This document shows positions 1-5,965 of a stretch of 6,771 bases of DNA, piece after piece; positions within the stretch are counted from its first letter, which is position 1, and each line of letters begins with the position of its first letter. A program made the translations under genes and the position numbers. This stretch comes from Actinomycetota bacterium (GTDB taxonomy: Bacteria > Actinomycetota > UBA4738 > G016210805): positions 1 to 6,771 of the forward strand of contig JACQTL010000362.1 of the NCBI GenBank assembly GCA_016210805.1, written 5' to 3'. The notes beneath the pieces are model-generated. The model was not told the origin of the DNA and did not search any database. It saw nothing but the letters and a program-made list of their open reading frames with translations.

Positions 1-153
1 GCGCCCGGCCGGGGGGCGTACCTGCACCGAGACCCGGCCTGCTGGACGGCGGCGCTCCGCCGGGGAGCGCTGTCCCGGGCCCTCCGGACGAGCCTGGGGC
101 CCGAGGAAGCCGGTAGATTACTGGCGGAACTGGAAGGAGCAACCACCGAGTGA
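1..153 (+). CDS. ylxR: YlxR (DUF448) family protein, 3' end only
   Basis: The 5' end lies outside the window; 50 C-terminal residues are visible in the first frame, ending at TGA 151-153. The fragment carries the family's GRGAYL motif (fragment residues 3-8), then a DPAC segment (11-14) and a basic Arg/Leu helix with RRGALSRALR (20-29). This is the usual C-terminal part of these small (about 90-100 aa) RNA-binding proteins. YlxR sits between nusA and infB in many bacteria; in Bacillus subtilis it has been described as a modulator of RNase P (RnpM). Its stop overlaps the infB GTG start in a GTGA junction, which suggests translational coupling. No ylxQ-type (L7Ae-like) gene lies between it and infB, unlike in B. 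subtilis. Two adjacent rare codons, AGA and TTA, occur at 115-120. The family call is confident although the gene is partial. Confidence 0.9.
   Translation, partial: APGRGAYLHRDPACWTAALRRGALSRALRTSLGPEEAGRLLAELEGATTE
114..139 (+). promoter_or_regulatory. Possible internal infB promoter (-10-like TAGATT) and infB ribosome binding site
   Basis: TAGATT at 114-119, preceded by GG, fits the actinobacterial -10 pattern TANNNT. It lies 30 nt before the infB GTG, so transcription would begin near 126 and leave a leader of about 24 nt. That leader contains AAGGAG at 134-139, 10 nt before GTG 150, a good Shine-Dalgarno site that supports the start choice. No convincing -35 hexamer is seen 16-18 nt upstream. 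The ribosome binding site is well supported; the promoter is an inference. Confidence 0.45.
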
Positions 154-2282
154 GGGTCCACGAGCTAGCGCGAGAGCTCGGCGTGTCGAGCAAGGAGATC
201 CTGGAGGCCCTGGAGGAGATGGGCCTCGGGGGTCGCACGGCCTCGTCCTCGGTACCCGAGGAGGCCGTGCCGCGCCTGCGGGCCTCCGGCGGCAAGCCGA
301 TCCCGGGGGCCAAGCCGAGGACGGCCCGGGAGGAGCCCCTCCCGCGCCGGCGTCCCGAGAAGGCGGCCCGGCCCGTGGAGGAGACCCCCCCCGCCGCCGA
401 CGCCACCGGTGACGGCGACGGACGGGTCCCCACGGCCGAGAAGGTCCCCCCCGAGGCGGCCGAGGTCGCGCCGGCCGGCGCCGCGGCAAGGGGCGACGGC
501 GACGGTGCCGCTCAGGCCCTCGCCCCCAGCGGGCCGCCCGTGCTCAAGATCCCCCGGGGGGCCACGCCCCAGGACATCGCGGAGAGGACCGAGCGAACCG
601 CCGCCGAGGTGGTCAAGGTGCTGTTCGGGATGGGGCAGATGGTCTCGGCCAGCCAGTCGCTGCCCGACGAGACGATCGAGCTCCTGGCCGGCGAGCTCGG
701 CTACGAGGCCGAGATCACCGGGATCGAGGAAGCGGAGGAGCCGGCCGAGGAGGAGGTCGACGAGAGCCGGCTCCGCCCCCGGGGCCCGGTGGTCACGGTG
801 ATGGGCCACGTCGACCACGGGAAGACGCTCCTGCTCGACGCGATCCGCAAGACCGACGTGGTCTCCGGCGAGTTCGGCGGGATCACCCAGCACATCGGGG
901 CCTACCAGGTCCACGACAGGGAAGGCCGGGAGATCGCGTTCATCGACACCCCCGGGCACGAGGCCTTCACCGCGATGCGAGCCCGGGGAGCCCAGATCAC
1001 CGACATCGCCGTGCTGGTCGTGGCGGCCGACGACGGCGTGATGCCCCAGACCACGGAGGCCCTGAACCACGCCAGGGCCGCCGGGGTCCCCATCGTGGTG
1101 GCCGTGAACAAGGTGGACAAGCCGGAGGCCGACCCCCAGCGCGTCCGCCAGCAGCTCGTCGACCAGGGGGTGGTCCCCTCGGAGTGGGGCGGCACGCACG
1201 AGTTCGTGGACGTCTCGGCCAAGCACGCCCAGAACCTGGACCAGCTCCTGGAAACGATCCTCCTGGTGGCGGAGCTCGAGGAGCTCAGGGCCGACCCGGA
1301 GGCCCCGCCCAGGGGGGTCGTGATCGAGGCCCACCTGGACCGGGGGAGGGGTCCGGTGGCCACCGTGCTCGTCCAGCGGGGAACCCTGCGGGTGGGCGAC
1401 GCCGTGGTGAGCGGCACGGTCCACGGGAAGGTCCGGGCCATGCTCGACGAGCACGGCGCCAACCTGAAGGAGGCCGGCCCGTCCAAGCCCGCGCAGGTCC
1501 TGGGGTGGACGGCCGTCCCCGAGGCCGGCGACGACTTCCGGGTGGTCGAGGACGACCGGGAGGCCCGGCACCTGGCCCAGGAGAGGGAGGCCAGGGCCCG
1601 GCAGGCCGACCTGGTGGCCTCGCGGCCCCCGGGCCTCCAGGAGCTCATCGCCCTGACCAGGGAGAGCGGCATGGCCGAGCTCAACCTGGTGGTGAAGGCC
1701 GACGTCCAGGGCTCCCTGGAGGCGCTGATCGAGGCCCTCGACAAGCTCCCCCAGGACGAGGTCCGCCTCCGGGTGATCCACCGGGCCGTGGGAGCGATCA
1801 ACGAGGGGGACGTCTCGCTGGCCCTGGCCTCCCGGGCCGTCGTCGTGGGGTTCAACGTCCGGCCCGACGCCGGGGCCACCGCCCTGGCCGATCGGGAGGG
1901 CGTGGACGTTCGCCTGTACCGGGTGATCTACGAGGCCATCGACGACATCCGCCAGGCCCTCTCGGGGCTGCTGTCCCCCGAGGAGCGGGTCGTGGAGCTC
2001 GGCCAGGCCGAGGTCAGGGCCGTCTTCAGCGTGCCCCGGGGCCGGATCGCCGGGTGCTACGTCACCCGGGGCATGATCCACCGGAACGACCAGGCTCGCC
2101 TGGTCCGCGACGGCGTCGTCGTATACGAGGGACGGATCGGGTCGCTCCGCCGGTTCAAGGAGGACGTCCGGGAGGTCAACGAGGGCTTCGAGTGCGGGAT
2201 CGGCCTGGAGAACTTCAACGACGTGAAGGAGGGCGACCTGATCGAGACCTTCGAGGTCCGCGAGATCGCCCGGTCCCTGTAG
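150..2282 (+). CDS. infB: Translation initiation factor IF-2
   Basis: IF2 is the cytoplasmic GTPase that brings fMet-tRNA to the 30S subunit and promotes 50S joining. The 710-aa protein begins at GTG 150, with AAGGAG 10 nt upstream. Domains: an IF2_N module (about residues 1-45), a disordered Pro/Ala/Gly- and charge-rich linker (about 46-130), a second IF2_N-like module (about 131-190), the GTPase domain (about 210-380), a beta-barrel domain II (about 387-468), domain III (about 495-605), and the C-terminal barrel that binds fMet-tRNA (about 610-705). GTPase motifs are intact: G1 GHVDHGKT 219-226, G2 GGIT 243-246, G3 DTPGH 266-270, G4 NKVDK 320-324, G5 SAK 356-358. The linker is short compared with Streptomyces or Mycobacterium IF2, so the protein is about 200-300 residues smaller. 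It overlaps ylxR by 4 nt and ends 43 nt before the DUF503 gene, probably in one operon. Confidence 0.98.
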   Translation: MRVHELARELGVSSKEILEALEEMGLGGRTASSSVPEEAVPRLRASGGKPIPGAKPRTAREEPLPRRRPEKAARPVEETPPAADATGDGDGRVPTAEKVPPEAAEVAPAGAAARGDGDGAAQALAPSGPPVLKIPRGATPQDIAERTERTAAEVVKVLFGMGQMVSASQSLPDETIELLAGELGYEAEITGIEEAEEPAEEEVDESRLRPRGPVVTVMGHVDHGKTLLLDAIRKTDVVSGEFGGITQHIGAYQVHDREGREIAFIDTPGHEAFTAMRARGAQITDIAVLVVAADDGVMPQTTEALNHARAAGVPIVVAVNKVDKPEADPQRVRQQLVDQGVVPSEWGGTHEFVDVSAKHAQNLDQLLETILLVAELEELRADPEAPPRGVVIEAHLDRGRGPVATVLVQRGTLRVGDAVVSGTVHGKVRAMLDEHGANLKEAGPSKPAQVLGWTAVPEAGDDFRVVEDDREARHLAQEREARARQADLVASRPPGLQELIALTRESGMAELNLVVKADVQGSLEALIEALDKLPQDEVRLRVIHRAVGAINEGDVSLALASRAVVVGFNVRPDAGATALADREGVDVRLYRVIYEAIDDIRQALSGLLSPEERVVELGQAEVRAVFSVPRGRIAGCYVTRGMIHRNDQARLVRDGVVVYEGRIGSLRRFKEDVREVNEGFECGIGLENFNDVKEGDLIETFEVREIARSL

Positions 2283-2325
2283 AGGCCCGCTCGACCCGAC
2301 CGGATCCGAGCCGAGGTGACCGACC

Positions 2326-2619
2326 ATGGTGGTGGCGCTGGTCAGGCTGGACCTCCGCATCCCGGGGGCCGGGTCGCTCAAACAGAAGCGGCACGTGATC
2401 AAGGGCCTGACCGCGGGCATCCGCCAGAAGTTCAACGTGTCCGTGGCCGAGGTGGATCACCACGACCTCTGGCAACGGGCCACGATCGGCGTGGCGGCCG
2501 CGTCGAGGGAGGGGTACCACGCCAGGAAGGTGATGCACGAGGTGGAGAGGTACGTGTCCACCTGGCCCTCCGTGGAGATCATCGACTCGGAGCTCTCGCT
2601 CCACCACCCCGAGGACTGA
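2326..2619 (+). CDS. ylxP: DUF503 family protein (YlxP)
   Basis: This is a 97-aa protein of the DUF503/YlxP family, whose biochemical function I do not know to be established. Family features are clear: an N-terminal beta strand (VVALVRLDLRI, 2-12), the SLKQKR motif (17-22), FNVSVAEV (36-43), DLWQRATIGVA (47-57), and a C-terminal strand that ends in a charged tail. ATG 2326 has GAGGTGA at 2313-2319, spaced 6 nt, which fixes the start. The gene lies between infB and rbfA, the same place as ylxP in Bacillus subtilis, and stops 5 nt before rbfA. Co-transcription with ribosome-assembly genes suggests a translation-related role, but that is only guilt by association. Length is normal and nothing appears broken. 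Confidence 0.93.
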   Translation: MVVALVRLDLRIPGAGSLKQKRHVIKGLTAGIRQKFNVSVAEVDHHDLWQRATIGVAAASREGYHARKVMHEVERYVSTWPSVEIIDSELSLHHPED

Positions 2620-2624
2620 GCGCG

Positions 2625-2996
2625 ATGGCCGGGCACAGCAGGATGGACCGGGTCTCCGAGGAGTTCCGCGAGGTCCTGGCCGAGGAGATCCCCAAGCTGA
2701 AGGACCCCCGGATCGGCTTCGTCACGGTGACCGGCGTGACCGTGTCCCCCGACCTCCGCCGGGCCACGGTGTTCTACACCGTCCTGGGCGAGGAGAGCGA
2801 CCGCCGGGCCACCGCGGCCGCCCTCCGCTCGGCCCGCTCCCGGCTGCGGTCGGAGGTGGGCCGCCAGGTCCGCCTGAGGTTCCTCCCCGAGCTCGAGTTC
2901 GAGGAGGACGACGCCGTCGAGCGGGGGTCGCGGGTCGAGGAGATCCTGGAGCGGCTCCACCGGGAGGAAGGGGGGTCCGGCGACGATGATGGATGA
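2625..2996 (+). CDS. rbfA: 30S ribosome-binding factor RbfA
   Basis: RbfA is a small KH-type protein that binds immature 30S subunits near the 5' end of 16S rRNA and assists late maturation. The 123-aa protein starts at ATG 2625, with GAGGA at 2611-2615 and spacing 9 nt. The N-terminus matches family starts (MAGHSRMDRVSEEF), so the in-frame upstream extension through the DUF503 gene is not used. Recognisable segments are the first helix (7-25), VTVSPDLRRATVFYTVLG (38-55) and FLPELEF (86-92), followed by an acidic stretch and helix 100-113. The position of the kink motif AxG typical of RbfA reads A70-R71-S72, with Ser replacing Gly. The tail (EEGGSGDDDG) is short and acidic. The stop codon lies inside the start region of nrnA (overlap of 8 or 11 nt), which suggests coupled translation. 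Confidence 0.95.
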   Translation: MAGHSRMDRVSEEFREVLAEEIPKLKDPRIGFVTVTGVTVSPDLRRATVFYTVLGEESDRRATAAALRSARSRLRSEVGRQVRLRFLPELEFEEDDAVERGSRVEEILERLHREEGGSGDDDG

Positions 2997-3975
2997 GCGG
3001 CTCCGCCGGGCCGCCGAGGTGCTGTCCGGCGCCCCGGAGGTCGCCCTGGTCTGCCACGTGAACCCCGACCCCGACGCGCTGGGGTCGCTCCTGGGGCTGT
3101 CGGCCTTCCTCCGGGCCCGGGGGGTCCGGACCGTGGGGTCCTTCGGGAACGAGCCCTTCGAGCTGCCCCGGTGGGTGGCCGCCCTCCCGGGCGCCGACGT
3201 CCTCGTGGCGCCCAGGGACTTCCCCAGGTCCCCGGAGGTCGTGGTGACCATGGACACGGCCTCGATCGACCGTCTGGGCAACCTGAACGGGCCCGTGGCC
3301 CGGGCCCGGGAGGTCGTGTGGATCGACCACCACGCCAGCAACCCCGGCCTGGGAACGGTCCCCCTGATCGACCCGCACGCCGCCTCCACGGCCGAGATCG
3401 TGTTCCGGCTGATGAAGGCGATGGGAGGGGAGATCCCGGCCGGCGCGGCGGCCTGCCTCTACGCGGGCATGGTCACCGACACCGGACGGTTCCAGTACCA
3501 GGCCACGACCCCCGAGACCCTCCGCCTGGCCGCCGAGCTCCGGGAGGTGCCCTTCGACCACGCCGCGCTGGCCCAGGCCCTGTTCGAGGACCTGTCGGTC
3601 GGGTACCTGAAGGTGCTGGCCACGGTGCTCCAGCGGGTCGAGCTGGTCCCGAGCGCCGGCCTCGTGTGGACCTACCTGCTCCAGGCCGACGTGGCCGAGG
3701 GCGGGATCGACATGACCGAGACCGACGAGGTGATCGACGTGGTCCGCACGGCCCGGGAGGCCGACGTCGCGGCGGTGATCAAGCAGCAGCGCGACGGCCG
3801 GTTCAAGGTCAGCCTCCGCTCGCGGGGAGGGACCGACGTGGCGGCCATCGCGTCGGCCCACGGCGGGGGAGGCCACCGCCTGGCCGCCGGGTTCACGTCC
3901 AGGGTGGGGCTCGAGGAGACCGCCGCCCGGCTCGTCCGGGACCTCGAGGCCGCCCGGGCCCCGGCCCCCTCCTGA
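2986..3975 (+). CDS. nrnA: DHH/DHHA1 phosphoesterase, NrnA-like oligoribonuclease / pAp phosphatase
   Basis: This 329-aa protein belongs to the DHH superfamily, NrnA type. Known relatives degrade short RNAs (nanoRNA) and dephosphorylate pAp with Mn2+; the Mycobacterium tuberculosis homologue, also next to rbfA, additionally cleaves cyclic di-AMP. Metal-binding motifs are complete: HVNPDPD at 24-30 (H24, D28, D30), MDTA with D90, DHH at 114-116, and TDTGRF with D165. The DHHA1 substrate-binding domain occupies about 215-325 and ends with the GGGGH signature (293-297) followed by RLAAGF. No transmembrane or CBS domains are seen, so this is the stand-alone soluble form rather than GdpP. Start: two consecutive ATGs at 2986 and 2989 are both possible; a purine-rich GGAGGAAGGGG run at 2963-2973 lies upstream, inside rbfA. 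Substrate preference (nanoRNA, pAp or cyclic dinucleotide) cannot be decided from sequence alone. Confidence 0.93.
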   Translation: MMDERLRRAAEVLSGAPEVALVCHVNPDPDALGSLLGLSAFLRARGVRTVGSFGNEPFELPRWVAALPGADVLVAPRDFPRSPEVVVTMDTASIDRLGNLNGPVARAREVVWIDHHASNPGLGTVPLIDPHAASTAEIVFRLMKAMGGEIPAGAAACLYAGMVTDTGRFQYQATTPETLRLAAELREVPFDHAALAQALFEDLSVGYLKVLATVLQRVELVPSAGLVWTYLLQADVAEGGIDMTETDEVIDVVRTAREADVAAVIKQQRDGRFKVSLRSRGGTDVAAIASAHGGGGHRLAAGFTSRVGLEETAARLVRDLEAARAPAPS

Positions 3976-3976
3976 G

Positions 3977-4831
3977 TTGGCCGCCCCCGAGGGCCTCTTC
4001 CTGGTCGACAAGCCTCCCGGGATCACCTCGCACGACGTGGTGGACCGGGTCCGCCGGGCCCTGTCCACGCGGAAGGTCGGGCACGCCGGGACCCTGGACC
4101 CCATGGCCACTGGCCTCCTCCTGGTCGGCGTCGGCCGGGCCACCAGGCTGCTCCGGTTCCTGTCCGGGCTCGACAAGTCCTACGAGGGCTCCGCCCTCCT
4201 GGGTGTGGAGACCGACACGCTGGATGCCGACGGCCGGGTGGTCCGGACCGCGGAGGTGGCCGTCACCCGGGCCGAGCTCGACGCGGCCGTCGCCCGGTTC
4301 GTGGGCGAGATCGAGCAGGTCCCCCCGGCCTTCTCGGCGGTCAAGGTGGGAGGGGAGGCCCTGCACATGGCGGCCCGGAGGGGGGAGGCGGTGGAGGCCC
4401 CGCCCCGCCGGATCCGGGTCGACGCGTTCGACGTGGCCTCTTTCGACGGCCGGGACCTCGGGTTCCGGGTGGCCTGCTCGGCGGGAACCTACGTCCGTTC
4501 GCTGGTGGCCGACCTGGGCGGGGCCCTGGGGTGCGGGGCGCACCTGACCCGTCTGGTCCGGACCCGGATCGGGCCCTACGCGCTGGCCGAGGCCGTCACC
4601 CCGGAGGACCTGGGCGAGCCCCTCCCGGTGGAGGCCGCGGTCGCCCACCTCCCGGCCGTCCGCCTGGACGCCGAGGAGGCCGGGGCCGCGGCCAACGGAC
4701 GTCCTCTCGGACCGGCCGGCCTCGATGGGCCGTACGCGGTCTTCGGCCCCGGCCCCCGCCTGGTCGCCGTGTACAGGGACGCCGGGGCCAGGGCGGTGCC
4801 CGAGATGGTCCTCGCCCCGCCTCCGGGCTGA
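3977..4831 (+). CDS. truB: tRNA pseudouridine(55) synthase TruB
   Basis: TruB converts U55 in the T-loop of elongator tRNAs to pseudouridine and also acts as a tRNA folding chaperone. The 284-aa protein has the family opening GLFLVDKPPGITSHDVV (6-22) and the catalytic motif GHAGTLDPMATGLL (35-48), where D41 is the nucleophile. It also has KSYEG with Y69, the QVPPAFSAVKVGG segment (114-126), and CSAGTYVRSL (167-176), which contains the conserved R174. A C-terminal TruB/PUA-like region spans about 222-284. The start is TTG 3977, one base after the nrnA stop. It is the only start codon that keeps the conserved N-terminus, and the next ATG (4102) falls after the catalytic Asp. No Shine-Dalgarno sequence is visible in the C-rich nrnA end, so translation probably depends on ribosomes finishing nrnA. 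The gene is complete. Confidence 0.96.
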   Translation: MAAPEGLFLVDKPPGITSHDVVDRVRRALSTRKVGHAGTLDPMATGLLLVGVGRATRLLRFLSGLDKSYEGSALLGVETDTLDADGRVVRTAEVAVTRAELDAAVARFVGEIEQVPPAFSAVKVGGEALHMAARRGEAVEAPPRRIRVDAFDVASFDGRDLGFRVACSAGTYVRSLVADLGGALGCGAHLTRLVRTRIGPYALAEAVTPEDLGEPLPVEAAVAHLPAVRLDAEEAGAAANGRPLGPAGLDGPYAVFGPGPRLVAVYRDAGARAVPEMVLAPPPG

Positions 4832-4923
4832 TCCGGGCTGTCGTACCCCGCGCCACGCTCGCCGATCCCGCGGCCTTCGGGGAAGTGGCAGACGCCATAC
4901 ACCAGGCCGGGAGCCCCCGGGGC

Positions 4924-4945
4924 GGAACCGGGATTCCGGTACCCT
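4924..4945 (+). promoter_or_regulatory. Candidate ribF promoter with overlapping dyad
   Basis: The 123-nt truB-ribF spacer ends with TACCCT at 4940-4945, preceded by GG, matching TANNNT. A start site about 7 nt downstream would fall at about 4952, within 0-4 nt of the ribF ATG at 4955. No Shine-Dalgarno sequence lies before that ATG, consistent with a leaderless mRNA. A dyad overlaps the hexamer: ACCGG 4927-4931 pairs with CCGGT 4936-4940 around a GATT centre, and GG 4924-4925 pairs with CC 4942-4943 across one mismatch. This may be an operator or simply a GC-rich palindrome. No good -35 element is seen. Confidence 0.5.
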
Positions 4946-4954
4946 TCCCCGGCG

Positions 4955-5899
4955 ATGGACCTCCTCCGGGGGATCGAGGCGCTCCCGCTCGACGCCGACG
5001 GCTCCGTGGTGACCGTGGGGTTCTTCGACGGGGTCCACCGGGGGCACCAGGCGGTGTTCCGCACGACGGTGCAGCGGGCCGGGGACCGCGGCGCGCCTGC
5101 CGTCGCCGTCACGTTCGACCGGCACCCCCGCGAGATCCTCACGCCGGGGACGGCCCCCCGGCTCCTCACCACGCTGGAGCGCAAGGCCCGGCTCGTGGAG
5201 GCCACGGGCGTCGACGTCCTAGTCGTGCTGGCCTTCACGGAGGAGTTCTCCCGGTGGCCGGCGGAGGACTTCGTGGACCGGGTCCTGGCCGGCGGCCTCC
5301 ATGCCGGCCACGTCGTGGTGGGAGCGAACTTCACGTTCGGGCACAAGGCGCTGGGGACGCTCCAGACCCTCTCAGAGATCGGTCCTCCTCGCGGGTTCTC
5401 GGCGGAGGGGATGTCCCTCCTCACGATCGACGGGCGCCGGGTGAGCTCGACCAGCGTGCGCGAGGCCCTGGACGAGGGGGACCTGGACTGGCCGGAACGG
5501 GCCCTGGGACGCCGTTACCTGGTGGACGGGACGGTTGTGCCCGGCGCCGGACGGGGCAGGGATCTCGGTTTCCCCACCGCCAACCTGGAGGTTCCCGCGC
5601 GGATGCTCATCCCCAAGGACGGCGTCTACGCGGGCCGGGCCCGGCTGGAGGACGGCACGGCGCACGTGGCGGCGATCAACGTGGGGACCAACCCGACGTT
5701 CGGCGAGGAGCCCAGGCACGTCGAGGCGTTCCTCCTCGACTTCGAGGGCGACATCCGCGGCCGGCCCATCGCCGTCGAGTTCTGGGCCAGGCTCCGCGAC
5801 GAGATCCGCTTCGACGGACCCGAAGCCCTGGCCGCCCAGATCGCCGAGGACGTCGGACGGACCCGAGAGCTCGTCCCCGCGGCCGCCGACCAGGGCTGA
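4955..5899 (+). CDS. ribF: Bifunctional riboflavin kinase / FAD synthetase RibF
   Basis: RibF phosphorylates riboflavin to FMN and adenylylates FMN to FAD in the cytoplasm. The 314-aa protein has the standard two-domain layout. The N-terminal nucleotidyltransferase domain (about 1-180) shows GFFDGVHRGH with its HxGH site at 28-31, VTFDRHP (52-58), NFTFGHKALG (125-134) and the VSSTSVREAL signature (163-172). The C-terminal flavokinase domain (about 185-310) shows GRGRDLGFPTAN (199-210, containing the PTAN motif), DGVYAG (222-227), INVGTNPTFG (241-250) and EAFLLDF with the likely catalytic E257. The usual Tyr in the following D-[LI]-Y-G segment is Arg (DIRG, 266-269). The ATG start gives the expected N-terminus, and no ribosome binding site precedes it. 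The gene appears to have its own promoter and is separated from truB by 123 nt. No FMN riboswitch is recognisable there. Confidence 0.96.
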   Translation: MDLLRGIEALPLDADGSVVTVGFFDGVHRGHQAVFRTTVQRAGDRGAPAVAVTFDRHPREILTPGTAPRLLTTLERKARLVEATGVDVLVVLAFTEEFSRWPAEDFVDRVLAGGLHAGHVVVGANFTFGHKALGTLQTLSEIGPPRGFSAEGMSLLTIDGRRVSSTSVREALDEGDLDWPERALGRRYLVDGTVVPGAGRGRDLGFPTANLEVPARMLIPKDGVYAGRARLEDGTAHVAAINVGTNPTFGEEPRHVEAFLLDFEGDIRGRPIAVEFWARLRDEIRFDGPEALAAQIAEDVGRTRELVPAAADQG

Positions 5900-5933
5900 C
5901 GGCGGCCCCGACCAGCGAGGACGCCCATCCGGG

Positions 5934-5954
5934 CGGGGCACCCTGTGGTACCCT
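5934..5954 (+). promoter_or_regulatory. Candidate rpsO(-pnp) promoter with tandem GGYACCCT repeat
   Basis: TACCCT at 5949-5954, preceded by GG, fits TANNNT and lies 11 nt before the rpsO ATG at 5966. A start site near 5961 would leave a leader of about 4-6 nt. The bases before the ATG contain only a weak GGGA, not a proper ribosome binding site. The hexamer is part of a tandem repeat, GGCACCCT 5937-5944 and GGTACCCT 5947-5954, with a 10-nt period, about one helical turn. The 66-nt spacer has no evident -35 hexamer and no clear terminator for ribF, so read-through from ribF is also possible. Confidence 0.5.
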
Positions 5955-5965
5955 CGACGGGATCG

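Noticed and set aside
250..257. GGTACCCG inside infB as another promoter of the GGTANNNT type
   Set aside because: The last base is G, not T, and no gene start follows.
410..504. Repeated GACGGC units in infB (residues GDGDG twice) as a mobile or regulatory repeat
   Set aside because: Explained by low-complexity coding in the disordered IF2 linker.
540..640. Internal GTG/ATG codons of infB as a start for a shorter IF2 form
   Set aside because: Some bacteria make shorter IF2 forms, but GTG 540 and ATGs at 630 and 636 lack a convincing Shine-Dalgarno sequence.
165..2435. 756-codon open frame on the minus strand opposite infB
   Set aside because: GC-rich DNA with G/C third positions leaves antisense frames open. 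The translation is low-complexity (His/Asp/Gly/Leu/Pro) with no recognisable domain, and infB on the other strand is certain.
2722..4176. 484-codon minus-strand frame opposite rbfA-nrnA-truB
   Set aside because: Same shadow effect; repetitive Gly/Pro/Arg composition, no domain, no ribosome binding site.
3171..4547. 458-codon plus-strand frame spanning nrnA and truB in another frame
   Set aside because: Arg/Gly/Pro-rich shadow; nrnA and truB have intact catalytic motifs in their own frames.
4832..4954. FMN riboswitch before ribF
   Set aside because: I see none of the conserved FMN aptamer core elements, and the spacer is shorter than such an aptamer plus expression platform usually needs.
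5922..5935. CGCCC-ATCC-GGGCG hairpin between ribF and rpsO as a ribF terminator
   Set aside because: Only 5 bp and no following T tract.
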